DNA of 64,000 nucleotides from JBFMGS01 sp040752635 (GTDB taxonomy: Bacteria > Bacillota > SHA-98 > UBA4971). The number at the start of each line of letters is the position of its first letter. The first letter of the stretch is position 1. The stretch is from NCBI GenBank assembly GCA_040752635.1, contig JBFMGS010000002.1:37221-101220 (forward strand), read 5' to 3'. A program made the position numbers and the translations under genes. Of the stretch, positions 51,752 to 59,553 are shown piece after piece. The notes below the pieces were generated by a model. The model worked only from the letters and a program-made list of their open reading frames with translations, had not been told where the DNA came from and searched no databases.

Positions 51752-53039
51752 CCTGTGGCATCCTTTCCCTTGCCAAATCGCGTGAGGCTCGAAGCACCAG
51801 CGCCACCCCGGCAAAGCTAGCTATCATTGAGCTGCCACCGTAGCTTACAAAAGGCAGCGTCACTCCGGTGAGAGGTACGAGGCCGAGCACTCCCGCCATG
51901 ATCGTGAACGCCTGCAGGCCGATGAGCGACGATATCCCTGCCGCGATGAGAGCCGAGAAATCATCGTGCAAGCGACTAGCCCACCAAAAGCCGCGATACA
52001 CGATGAGAGCGTAGGCAGCGACCACCGCGAGGGCCCCCAGAAGGCCCATCTCCTCGCATATCGCGGCAAAGATGAAGTCGGTGGGCGCGGCGGGGATGAC
52101 GCCTGGCATGCCGAGGCCCGGCCCTCGCCCGATGAGTCCCCCGTCCGCAACGGCAAACAGGGACTGTACAACCTGGTATCCCTCAGAGTCAAGAAACCGC
52201 CATGGGCTCACCCATACGTCAATCCGCACTCTTACATGAGGAAACAACTTGTAGCACGCCGCCCCGCCGACAGCGAGAAGGGCGGCTCCGCCGAGCACAT
52301 ACGACAGCCTGCCGCTTCCTACATACAGCATCAGCAGGAACACCCCGAAGAAGAGCACGGCTGCGCCCAGATCCTTTTGAAACACCAAAAGCACAAGGGA
52401 GATGCCCCACATAAGGACGAGCGGCCCGACATAAGACGGATCCGGCAGGAGAATCCCGAGAACTCTCCTCGACGACTTGCGAAGCAGCACTCTGGTGTCC
52501 TTCAAGTAGCCTGCGTAGAACGTGACCATGAGGATCTTTGCAGCCTCCGAGGGCTGGATAGCCACAGGACCAAGATCGAGCCAGGATCTCGCTCCCCCGG
52601 CTTCCACCCCGAAAAGGATCGTCACTCCCAGTAGCACAAGAGAACACGCCGCTGCCACGTACTTGTACTTCTCAAGCACGCCAAGGTCTGGGCTGAGTAT
52701 AAGCGTGGCGCAGGCGACTGCCACTCCGATCCCCACGTGGCTGAGCTGCCTCGAGGCAAGCACTGGATCAAGTCTGAGGACCTCCGCAAGTCCGAGCCCT
52801 GAAAGGAACGCCACCGTGGAGAAAAGCACCGGATCCCCGGTGCGCGTTCCCCGGCCGAGCACAATGTGGGCCGTGAGAAACACCATGGCAAACGCGGCCA
52901 GGACAATCCATCCCGGAGAACGCGCCGGGCTCCCTGACGCTAGCGTAGCCATTAGCATGGCCAGCATGCCCGGCAGAAGCGCCGTGGCGAGCAGAATATC
53001 GGCGGGGGACGGCCCTTCGCCCGGGACGCGCCGTCGCAC
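51741..53039 (-). CDS. rodA: SEDS family lipid II polymerase, RodA/FtsW type
   Basis: This membrane protein of about 432 residues has some twelve helices and SEDS motifs GARSWLDLGPVAIQPSEAAK and PLTGVTLPFVSYGGSSM. It should polymerise glycan chains together with PbpA encoded next. GTG at 53039 has AAGGAGG nine bases upstream. An ATG at 53069 directly after the prpC stop is also possible. It is the second SEDS gene in the window; the other, ftsW, is in the dcw cluster. Confidence 0.95.
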   Translation of the reverse strand: MRRRVPGEGPSPADILLATALLPGMLAMLMATLASGSPARSPGWIVLAAFAMVFLTAHIVLGRGTRTGDPVLFSTVAFLSGLGLAEVLRLDPVLASRQLSHVGIGVAVACATLILSPDLGVLEKYKYVAAACSLVLLGVTILFGVEAGGARSWLDLGPVAIQPSEAAKILMVTFYAGYLKDTRVLLRKSSRRVLGILLPDPSYVGPLVLMWGISLVLLVFQKDLGAAVLFFGVFLLMLYVGSGRLSYVLGGAALLAVGGAACYKLFPHVRVRIDVWVSPWRFLDSEGYQVVQSLFAVADGGLIGRGPGLGMPGVIPAAPTDFIFAAICEEMGLLGALAVVAAYALIVYRGFWWASRLHDDFSALIAAGISSLIGLQAFTIMAGVLGLVPLTGVTLPFVSYGGSSMIASFAGVALVLRASRDLARERMPQVGQ

Positions 53040-53069
53040 AACGCTCCGCCTCCTTGCAGCGCGGAACAT

Positions 53070-53786
53070 TCAGGGCAGGTCGAGGAACACCGCAACGGCG
53101 GTGATGTTGTCACGCCCGCCGCTACGGTTCGCCTGGTCAACAAGCTTATTCACCGCGGATTGAGGATCCCCTGCGCTAGCAACTATCTTGAGTATCTCAT
53201 CGTCATCGACGCTTCCAGAAAGACCATCGGTGCAAAGAAGAAACCGGTCGCGCCCGGCTATCTTCAGGTAGCCGATTTCAATGTCTACATCAGGTTCTGT
53301 GCCTATGGCGCGCGTAAGCAGGTTTCGCTGGGGATGCACCCTGGCTTCCAGCTCGGAGAGCATCCCCATCCGGATGAGCTCTCCGACGATGGAATGGTCC
53401 TCAGTGAGCCTGTGTATCTTGTCGCCCCTGATGAGGTATGCCCTGCTGTCACCCACATGGCCTATGTAAGCCTTATCGCCAACTATGAGTAGCACGGTCA
53501 GCGTGGTGCCCATACCCACGCAATCGGGGTCCTTCAGAGATTGCTGGTAGATCGCACGGTTGATTGAGGTAAGGGCGTCCGCCAGGGCGGTTCCCGGGTC
53601 GTCGCTTTCTGAAAACGACAGTTCCCTCAACATGCGTACGGCCATCTGGCTCGCAATCTCGCCCGCCTCGTGCCCGCCGAGCCCGTCTGCCACAGCAAAG
53701 ATGTTCGCGCCGACGAGGTAGTCGTCTTCGTTCAGGGTTCTCACAAGCCCGACGTCTGTGCGAGCACAAGCCTGCATACAGCTCAC
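53070..53786 (-). CDS. prpC: PP2C-type protein phosphatase PrpC/PstP
   Basis: The 238-residue metal-dependent phosphatase has the PP2C motifs RTLNEDDYLVG, FAVADGLGGHEAGE, GHVGDSRAYLI and GRDNITAVAV. It reverses phosphorylation by PrkC. There is no membrane helix, unlike mycobacterial PstP. GTG overlaps the fhaB stop as GTGA. In Bacillus prpC directly precedes prkC; here rodA and pbpA lie between, as in actinobacteria. Confidence 0.96.
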   Translation of the reverse strand: MSCMQACARTDVGLVRTLNEDDYLVGANIFAVADGLGGHEAGEIASQMAVRMLRELSFSESDDPGTALADALTSINRAIYQQSLKDPDCVGMGTTLTVLLIVGDKAYIGHVGDSRAYLIRGDKIHRLTEDHSIVGELIRMGMLSELEARVHPQRNLLTRAIGTEPDVDIEIGYLKIAGRDRFLLCTDGLSGSVDDDEILKIVASAGDPQSAVNKLVDQANRSGGRDNITAVAVFLDLP

Positions 53787-54244
53787 CCCCGAAACTTCAA
53801 TATGGTGTCACCCAGCCTCACCCGGTCACCCGGCCGAAGGACTCGTTCTCCCAGGACCCTCCTGCCGTTCACATACGTGCCGTTGGTGCTACCGAGGTCC
53901 CGCAACTTGTAGCCCGCGCCCGTCCGGGTGACCTCGGCATGCCTAGCCGATACGTAAGGATCATCGATCACAACGTCGCTCTCTGCGGCGCGCCCAAGGA
54001 CGGTACGCACTCCCAGGCTGAACCGCTCGCTGGGCGCCAAACCACCCGGCCCCGCTTCGAGCTCAAGCTCGCCGGTCTTGAGGCGGGTATCTTCCCGGCC
54101 CTCATACGCCGGTGTTATGCGCCCGTCCTGGCTGCGTGCGAGGGAAGGGCCTTTCAAGAAACCAGCTAGCATTGCGGCCCGGTACAGGAAGAGGTACATC
54201 AGGGCAACCAGGGTGAGCTGCGCAAGGAGCTGGACGACAGGCAC
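53783..54244 (-). CDS. fhaB: FHA-domain membrane protein, FhaB-like
   Basis: The 153-residue protein has an N-terminal membrane helix (about 5-28), a linker and a C-terminal FHA domain (GRAAESDVVIDDPYVSARHAEV, then DLGSTNGTYVNGRRV), which reads phosphothreonine. Actinobacterial FhaB (FipA) links the PknB kinase to division and wall synthesis. GTG at 54244 has GGAGG nine bases upstream. It is five bases after fhaA. Confidence 0.9.
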   Translation of the reverse strand: MPVVQLLAQLTLVALMYLFLYRAAMLAGFLKGPSLARSQDGRITPAYEGREDTRLKTGELELEAGPGGLAPSERFSLGVRTVLGRAAESDVVIDDPYVSARHAEVTRTGAGYKLRDLGSTNGTYVNGRRVLGERVLRPGDRVRLGDTILKFRG

Positions 54245-54248
54245 TCTC

Positions 54249-55088
54249 CTACACCTCCTTGAAGCGGACTCGGACCCTCCCGAGACTTATGAGATCCCCG
54301 TCGGCCAGAAGCTGTCTCGATACCCTCCTCCCGTTCACAAACGTCCCGTTCGTGCTCTGTAGGTCCGTGATGTAAAACCGCCCTCCGTTACGGGTAATCT
54401 CTGCATGACGCCGGGAGACTCCCGGATCGCACACGACGATATCACATGACGCTGCGCGCCCGATGACGACCCTTTCGCCCTCGAGCGCGCACACGCGCTC
54501 ACCATTACCCTCTCCTGGCAGGACGAGGCACGGCCCGGTGGACAGCCGCGGTCGCCCAGGCTCCTCGCCGGACATATGCGTCCTGTTCAGCGTGTCGCTC
54601 TCGTCAGCTCCCCTTGCGCAAGTCTCGTCGGCCGGCTCGCGTCCTGCCCCGGCGAAGCCCGCGCCGCGCGCCCGGACGGTGTCGTTGCCAGCATACCAGG
54701 CCGTGTCGGGAGGCGGCTCTTCCCCTTCAATGAACGATGCCTCAACCTTAATGTCACCTGGCCGAGCTCCTTCGTCCGAGACGAACTCCACTTCGACGCG
54801 GCCGACAAAAGAATACCCCTGCCGGCGCGCGCGCGAAATCACGTGATCCGCAAGTTCCCTGGTAAGCGTTCGCGCGAGGGGCGCGATACGCTCGACATCG
54901 CGTTCGTGAAGCTTGACCCTGTAATGGTTGGGTGCGTACGTGCGCGACACGGAGATCCTTTTCTCATCTTCCATCTCACGCACTAGGAATCGTCCAATCT
55001 CCACAGGGTGGGTGGCCTCCCGGCCTCTGCGGAAAAGGCCTTCGATCGCCTCTTCGATTGCACGCTCGATCCTGGTGAGCGGGTTCAT
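54249..55088 (-). CDS. fhaA: DUF3662 and FHA-domain protein, FhaA-like
   Basis: The 279-residue protein joins an N-terminal DUF3662 domain (about 1-115; IERAIEEAIEGLFRR, then 'YAPNHYRVKLHERD') to a C-terminal FHA domain (GRAASCDIVVCDPGVSRRHAEI, DLQSTNGTFVNGRRV). The middle is a low-complexity linker. This is the FhaA architecture of actinobacteria, a reader of PknB phosphorylation. ATG at 55088 has GGGGG eight bases upstream. A TATAAT at about 55159-55164 could be the -10 of the whole fhaA-rpe unit, but no -35 is visible. Confidence 0.92.
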   Translation of the reverse strand: MNPLTRIERAIEEAIEGLFRRGREATHPVEIGRFLVREMEDEKRISVSRTYAPNHYRVKLHERDVERIAPLARTLTRELADHVISRARRQGYSFVGRVEVEFVSDEGARPGDIKVEASFIEGEEPPPDTAWYAGNDTVRARGAGFAGAGREPADETCARGADESDTLNRTHMSGEEPGRPRLSTGPCLVLPGEGNGERVCALEGERVVIGRAASCDIVVCDPGVSRRHAEITRNGGRFYITDLQSTNGTFVNGRRVSRQLLADGDLISLGRVRVRFKEV

Positions 55089-55203
55089 ACGCGCGTCCCC
55101 CGAGCCCCTATATCTGGCGGCGCGCAAGTCTTGCGGAATGCGGGGCGGCATGACCTCTCGATATTATACTTGCGCCCTAGAGGGAGTATACCCCGTGAGA
55201 AGC

Positions 55204-56265
55204 CTACCTGCAATACCTCCGCCGCAACTGACCGCACGCCGCATCAATGTCGGCGCCAAGCTCTCTTCTCGAGGTCACCGGTATCCTCGACCTCTTCAAT
55301 ATGCCAAGGAACCGCATCACCCTGTCACGCGAAGGTCGCTCATACTCTCTCTCCTCCACCGGGTTCAGCGGAATGAGGTTAACGTGGGCGAGGAGGCCCC
55401 GGAGGAGCCCCGCTAGCAGGTGAGCATGGAGATCACTGTCGTTTACGCCGCTGATAAGCGCGTACTCGAAAGTGACCCGGCGGCCTGTTCGGGTCGCATA
55501 AGTTGACGCAGCTTGCACCACCTCGGCGATGGGGTACCGGCGGTTCACAGGCATGAGTTCGTCGCGCAGGTCGTCCGTGGGTGCGTGGAGGGAGATCGAG
55601 AGCGTCACCGGAATCCCTTCGTCCGCGAGACGCAGAATGCCCGGCACAAGGCCACAAGTGGACACGGTCATCCGACGAAAGCTTATGTTGAGCCCCCCCT
55701 CCGCGTTGAGTATTCGGAGGGCTTTGACCGACGCGCTGTAGTTGTCGAGCGGCTCGCCTGTGCCCATGAGCACGATGTTCCCCACGCGGCCGCCGCTCGG
55801 GGAGACATCAAGGTTTATTTTGAGCACCTGGTCCACGATCTCCGCGGCCGTGAGGTTGCGCACAAAGCCGCCTATTCCCGAGGCGCAAAACGCACACGCC
55901 ATCTTGCAACCAACTTGTGTCGAAACGCACGCTGACGTGCCGTATCGGTACCTCATCCTAACTGCTTCCACGGAGTTGCCGTCATCTGTGCCGAGGAGGT
56001 ACTTCACTGTGCCCTGGCTTCCAGCCTTGCGTGATAACACAGCAAGGTTGGTCATCCGCGCACAGGCAGCGAGTCTTGCACGAAGAGCAAGCGGAAGGTT
56101 GGTCATGTCATCGAAGGATGATGCGTGGTTTCGGTGCATCCAGGAGAATACCTGGGTTCCCCTGAAGGCAGGCTCTCCCAAACCTACCATGAAGCTCGCC
56201 ACCTCTTCCGGCATGAAGCCTTTAAGGTCGGGCTTAGAGCCAGCCCCGCCGCCTGAAGTAGACAA
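55204..56265 (-). CDS. rlmN: Dual-specificity RNA methyltransferase RlmN
   Basis: The 353-residue radical-SAM enzyme methylates C2 of A2503 in 23S rRNA and A37 of some tRNAs. The [4Fe-4S] motif is CKMACAFCASG. Other marks are GMGEP-like 'LMGTGEPLDN', STCGLVPGI and SLHAPTDDLRDELMPVNRRYP. The two catalytic cysteines are the one in STCG and one near the C-terminus (DIDAACGQL). TTG at 56265 has GGAGG five bases upstream and overlaps the end of corA by 32 bases. Confidence 0.97.
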   Translation of the reverse strand: MSTSGGGAGSKPDLKGFMPEEVASFMVGLGEPAFRGTQVFSWMHRNHASSFDDMTNLPLALRARLAACARMTNLAVLSRKAGSQGTVKYLLGTDDGNSVEAVRMRYRYGTSACVSTQVGCKMACAFCASGIGGFVRNLTAAEIVDQVLKINLDVSPSGGRVGNIVLMGTGEPLDNYSASVKALRILNAEGGLNISFRRMTVSTCGLVPGILRLADEGIPVTLSISLHAPTDDLRDELMPVNRRYPIAEVVQAASTYATRTGRRVTFEYALISGVNDSDLHAHLLAGLLRGLLAHVNLIPLNPVEEREYERPSRDRVMRFLGILKRSRIPVTSRRELGADIDAACGQLRRRYCR

Positions 56266-57214
56266 GGAAGCCTCCCCCTACAATCAACATGATGATCCAT
56301 ATAAGATAATAGCCGTACCGCCATTCCAGCTCCGGCATATACCTGAAGTTCATGCCGTATACTCCCGCTATGAACGTAAGAGGCAAGAAGATGGTGGCAA
56401 CGATCGTAAGCCTCTGCATGACAAGGTTCGTTCTGTGAGACAACATGGAAAGATACAGCTCAAACAGCGCAGACGCGGTGTCTCGCGCCGAATCGAGTAT
56501 TTCGTGCACCTTCAGGAGATGGTCGGAAACATCCCTGAAGTACCAGGCGGCCTGCTCAGAGATGAACTCCACATCGCGTCTGGCGAGCCTTGCCACCACC
56601 TCGCGCTCAGGCGCGAGGCTCTTACGGATGCGCTGGATGTTCCTCCTCATGAACGCAAGCTTCTTCAGGATGTTCCCCGCGCGGCCCAGGAGCAGGCTCT
56701 CCTCGGCCTCGTCCAGCCTGTCGTTCCAATAGTCAACGAGCGGGAAGTATGAGTCTACGAGCCTGTCCATTATCGCGTAAGCAAGGAAATCCGGGCCCAT
56801 GGCAGGCAAGTCCGGCCTTTCCCGGAACCTCCGGATGCATTCATCAACAAGTTCGGACGGTTTCACATGCACAGTGACGACAAAGTTCCGCCCGATGAAG
56901 ATGTCGATCTCCCCGAGAGCCGTCACGCCCCACGCCGCTTCCTCGGGCCGCGCCATGACATAGTGGGTTACGACAAGGACGTATTTGGCAAACTCGTCAA
57001 CCTTAGGAAGTTCGCTGTAGGTTCGGCAGTCCTCTATAGACAGATGATGGAAGCCGAAGACGCGGGAAAGCATGTCGAACTCCTCGTCGGTCGGCTCCTG
57101 TAAGTCTACCCATAGAACCCCCTCGCCGCGCCCGAGTATCTCCTCTATCCGTCCGGGATCATCTAAAGCCTCCGTGGCTTGCCCCGGGCCGCCAAAGAAG
57201 ATCGATCTTGTCAA
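56234..57214 (-). CDS. corA: CorA family magnesium/cobalt transporter
   Basis: The 326-residue protein has a large cytoplasmic alpha-beta funnel and two C-terminal membrane helices, with the pore motif YGMNF between them (FIAGVYGMNFRYMPE). CorA forms pentameric Mg2+ channels gated by cytoplasmic Mg2+. TTG at 57214 has GGGGG seven bases upstream. It is upstream of rlmN and divergent from the phosphatase gene at 57450. Confidence 0.96.
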   Translation of the reverse strand: MTRSIFFGGPGQATEALDDPGRIEEILGRGEGVLWVDLQEPTDEEFDMLSRVFGFHHLSIEDCRTYSELPKVDEFAKYVLVVTHYVMARPEEAAWGVTALGEIDIFIGRNFVVTVHVKPSELVDECIRRFRERPDLPAMGPDFLAYAIMDRLVDSYFPLVDYWNDRLDEAEESLLLGRAGNILKKLAFMRRNIQRIRKSLAPEREVVARLARRDVEFISEQAAWYFRDVSDHLLKVHEILDSARDTASALFELYLSMLSHRTNLVMQRLTIVATIFLPLTFIAGVYGMNFRYMPELEWRYGYYLIWIIMLIVGGGFLVYFRRRGWL

Positions 57215-57335
57215 GGTGACGCCCCCTCCGTGACCTCAAGTCCCTGGATTCGCCGGCCGTCTCATAACTTCCTGCCAAAAGTATCTCCTTCTCCTGGTGT
57301 ACCGTATGCTGTTGGCGTCGCGAGAGCGCCGCGTG

Positions 57336-57364
57336 CAGGGAGGAGATCCTACAGGGAGGAGATC
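57336..57364 (+). repeat. Tandem repeat in the corA/phosphatase intergenic region
   Basis: CAGGGAGGAGATC occurs twice (57336-57348 and 57352-57364) with a 16-base period. The divergent 235-base gap has no other clear feature; promoters for corA and the phosphatase gene must lie here but none stands out. Confidence 0.45.
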
Positions 57365-57449
57365 ATAATAGTAGCGGCGAAACGGCGCAAAGGCGGCAAC
57401 GTTTCACGGACCAGTTCCAGCCTGCCGCGCGTCCGAGAGGGGGTTATCC

Positions 57450-58067
57450 GTGGCTACACGCGTGTTCCTCGTACGACACGGGCAAACCGAATGGAACACG
57501 ACTCGAAGATTCCAGGGTCATCATGATGTTCCCCTGTCAGAGGCCGGAGTGCGGCAGGCCGAGAGGCTCGCCCTGCGCCTCGCAGGTGAACCTTTATCTG
57601 CAGTTTACACAAGCGACCTCTCGCGGGCCTTCGAGACGGCACAAGTCATAGTGAGCCGCCATGCTGGCGTCGCGGTGCTGCCGCTAAGGGAACTGCGGGA
57701 AATCGATATGGGCGAGTGGGAGGGCAAGACCTTCGACGAGATTCGGGACACTGCGCCCTGTGCCGCCGTCAAGTGGCTGGAAGACACCGTGAACAACCCC
57801 ATCCCAGGGGGCGAATCGTACGCCCAGCTCAGGGACAGGGTTGTTCCAAGGGTCTTACAGCTTGTGCAGGCCCACCCCGACTCGTCTATCTGCATCGTGA
57901 GCCATGCAGGCCCTGTCAAACTGCTTCTTTGCCATGCGCTCGGTCTAGGAGCGGAAGGTCGCCTGCGCATCGATCTCGCCAACGCGAGCTTGAGCGGGGT
58001 GTCCTACTCACCCGGGGAACCCCCGAGGGTTCTCTTTATGAACGACACCTGCCACTTGCTCACTTAA
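57450..58067 (+). CDS. Histidine phosphatase family protein (phosphoglycerate-mutase-like)
   Basis: The 205-residue protein starts with the phosphohistidine motif LVRHGQTEWN and has the second catalytic histidine in IVSHAGPVKLLL. ELREIDMGEWEGKTFDEI is typical of broad-specificity phosphatases such as CobC and PhoE. The substrate is open: alpha-ribazole phosphate, 3-phosphoglycerate and others are possible, and no cobalamin gene is nearby. GTG at 57450 follows GAGGGGG at good spacing. Its end overlaps the convergent SLH gene by eight bases. Confidence 0.92.
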   Translation: MATRVFLVRHGQTEWNTTRRFQGHHDVPLSEAGVRQAERLALRLAGEPLSAVYTSDLSRAFETAQVIVSRHAGVAVLPLRELREIDMGEWEGKTFDEIRDTAPCAAVKWLEDTVNNPIPGGESYAQLRDRVVPRVLQLVQAHPDSSICIVSHAGPVKLLLCHALGLGAEGRLRIDLANASLSGVSYSPGEPPRVLFMNDTCHLLT

Positions 58068-59511
58068 TCACGAGACCGAGCACAGCAACAACGCCCAGGA
58101 GCACTTTTAGAAGTCCGTTCTCTTTACGCAAGGACTCGATGTCCTTCGCGGTTTGCGCCTTGTGGGCGGCAAGGTCGGAGGCCAGGTTCGTAAGCGCGCT
58201 CTCAAGAGAATTGTCCATGGAAATCCTGGCAGCGCGCTCAGCCGTCAGCCCCTGTTCGAGACTGAGTGCCTTCGCATCCTGAGCGGCGAGCCCTTGCTCG
58301 AGACTAAGTGTTTTCGCGTTTTGGGCGGCGAGCCCCTGTTCGAGGCTAAGAGTCCTAGCGGTTAGAGCGGCCAATCCCTCCTCAAGGCTGACAGTCCTCC
58401 CAGTCAGGGCGGCCAATCCCCTCTCAAGGCTACCAGTTCTCACAGTCAGGGCATCAAGGTCCTTTTCTAGCTTCTCATCTTTCGCATCAACCCTGGCGGA
58501 CAGAGCATCAACCGTGGTAGCGAGGCCTCCAAGACCCTTTCTGAGTGTGAGAATATCGCCTTTTGCAGTTCCGAGGTCTTCCTTGAGCGCGTCAAGACCC
58601 TTTGCAAAATCTTCTTTGGCGGCCGCAAGGCCGTTCTTGAGGAACTCGACCTGCGGTTCTACCGTGTCAAGGCGCAAGGTAGCCGCGCTCAAGTCCTTGT
58701 TCAACTGAGTGATTCCTGCATCATGAGCGTCAAGCCGCGAGGAAAGCTTGCCATCGGCGGCATCCATTTGAGCAGCGAGGTCTTTCAAGGAGGACGCTGT
58801 ATTCTGGAAGCCCTTGCTGACATTGTCGGCAAGCCGACCGATACGGTCTTCATTCTCGTCTATCCGTGACGCAAGCTTCCTATCAGCCTCCTCGGCCTTG
58901 GCCCTAGCCTCGGTTATGCTTCTTTCGTTCGCGTCTATCTTTGTCGCAAGTGCATCTATTCTCGTCCCAAGCTTCCTATCAGCTTCGTCCGCTTTCGCGC
59001 CGGCCTCGGCCACAGCTTTCTGCGTGGCGGCAGCGATATCCGCGATCATCTTCTCCACCTCGGACTTCATCTGCCGCTGTGTGAAAGTAAGCCTCGCGAG
59101 ATCCTCCCTCATCACAGCTTGAGCCTTACCTTGCTCATCGAGGGATTTCTTGAAAATGTTCATGTCATTGGAGACCGCTACAAGCTCCGCGCGGAACTCG
59201 CCGGAGAGCTTGCGAAGGAGTTCTACGTCCTCCGGAGTCGTGCCTGCTCTGCCTGTCTCTATCTCTTTCAGTATCTTCGCTATCACAACTGCCAGAGTGT
59301 ACCTGTCCACCGGCTTTGTCCCTTGGAAGGTTCCATCGCCGTAGACCGCAAGGTAGCCCTTTTCGACCAGGAGTTTTACAGCCTGGTATGCCCAATGATC
59401 TTTGGGCACGTCTTTGATCTCTGCAGCGAAGCCGGCGCAGGGTACGGCAAGGGCCATGACGAGCGCCAGGATAACGCAAACAAGTTGTGCGGGCAGCCGA
59501 TTCCTTTTCAT
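58060..59511 (-). CDS. SLH-domain coiled-coil envelope protein with C-terminal membrane helix
   Basis: The 483-residue precursor has a signal peptide (about 1-29), one SLH domain (about 30-85; DVPKDHWAYQAVKLLVEKGYL with DRYTLAVVIAKIL), then about 370 residues of predicted coiled coil and a C-terminal hydrophobic segment (LLKVLLGVVAVLGLVI). Signal, SLH domain, long rod and terminal anchor is the layout of Thermotoga Omp-alpha, which bridges peptidoglycan and outer membrane. The SLH domain would bind the wall polymer. Five 14-residue repeats lie near the end of the rod. ATG at 59511 has GGAGG seven bases upstream. It is the last gene of the tonB operon. Confidence 0.88.
   Translation of the reverse strand: MKRNRLPAQLVCVILALVMALAVPCAGFAAEIKDVPKDHWAYQAVKLLVEKGYLAVYGDGTFQGTKPVDRYTLAVVIAKILKEIETGRAGTTPEDVELLRKLSGEFRAELVAVSNDMNIFKKSLDEQGKAQAVMREDLARLTFTQRQMKSEVEKMIADIAAATQKAVAEAGAKADEADRKLGTRIDALATKIDANERSITEARAKAEEADRKLASRIDENEDRIGRLADNVSKGFQNTASSLKDLAAQMDAADGKLSSRLDAHDAGITQLNKDLSAATLRLDTVEPQVEFLKNGLAAAKEDFAKGLDALKEDLGTAKGDILTLRKGLGGLATTVDALSARVDAKDEKLEKDLDALTVRTGSLERGLAALTGRTVSLEEGLAALTARTLSLEQGLAAQNAKTLSLEQGLAAQDAKALSLEQGLTAERAARISMDNSLESALTNLASDLAAHKAQTAKDIESLRKENGLLKVLLGVVAVLGLVIK
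58246..58452 (-). repeat. Five 42-bp coding repeats in the SLH protein gene
   Basis: The rod ends with five 14-residue units of the form SLEQGLAAQNAKTL (variants SLERGLAALTGRTV, SLEEGLAALTARTL, SLEQGLAAQDAKAL, SLEQGLTAERAARI). A 14-residue unit is two heptads, so copies can be gained or lost without breaking the coiled coil. Confidence 0.85.
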
Positions 59512-59553
59512 TTCTCTCCCTCCAAGCAGCACGGGCCAAAGGCCCGCGGTATT

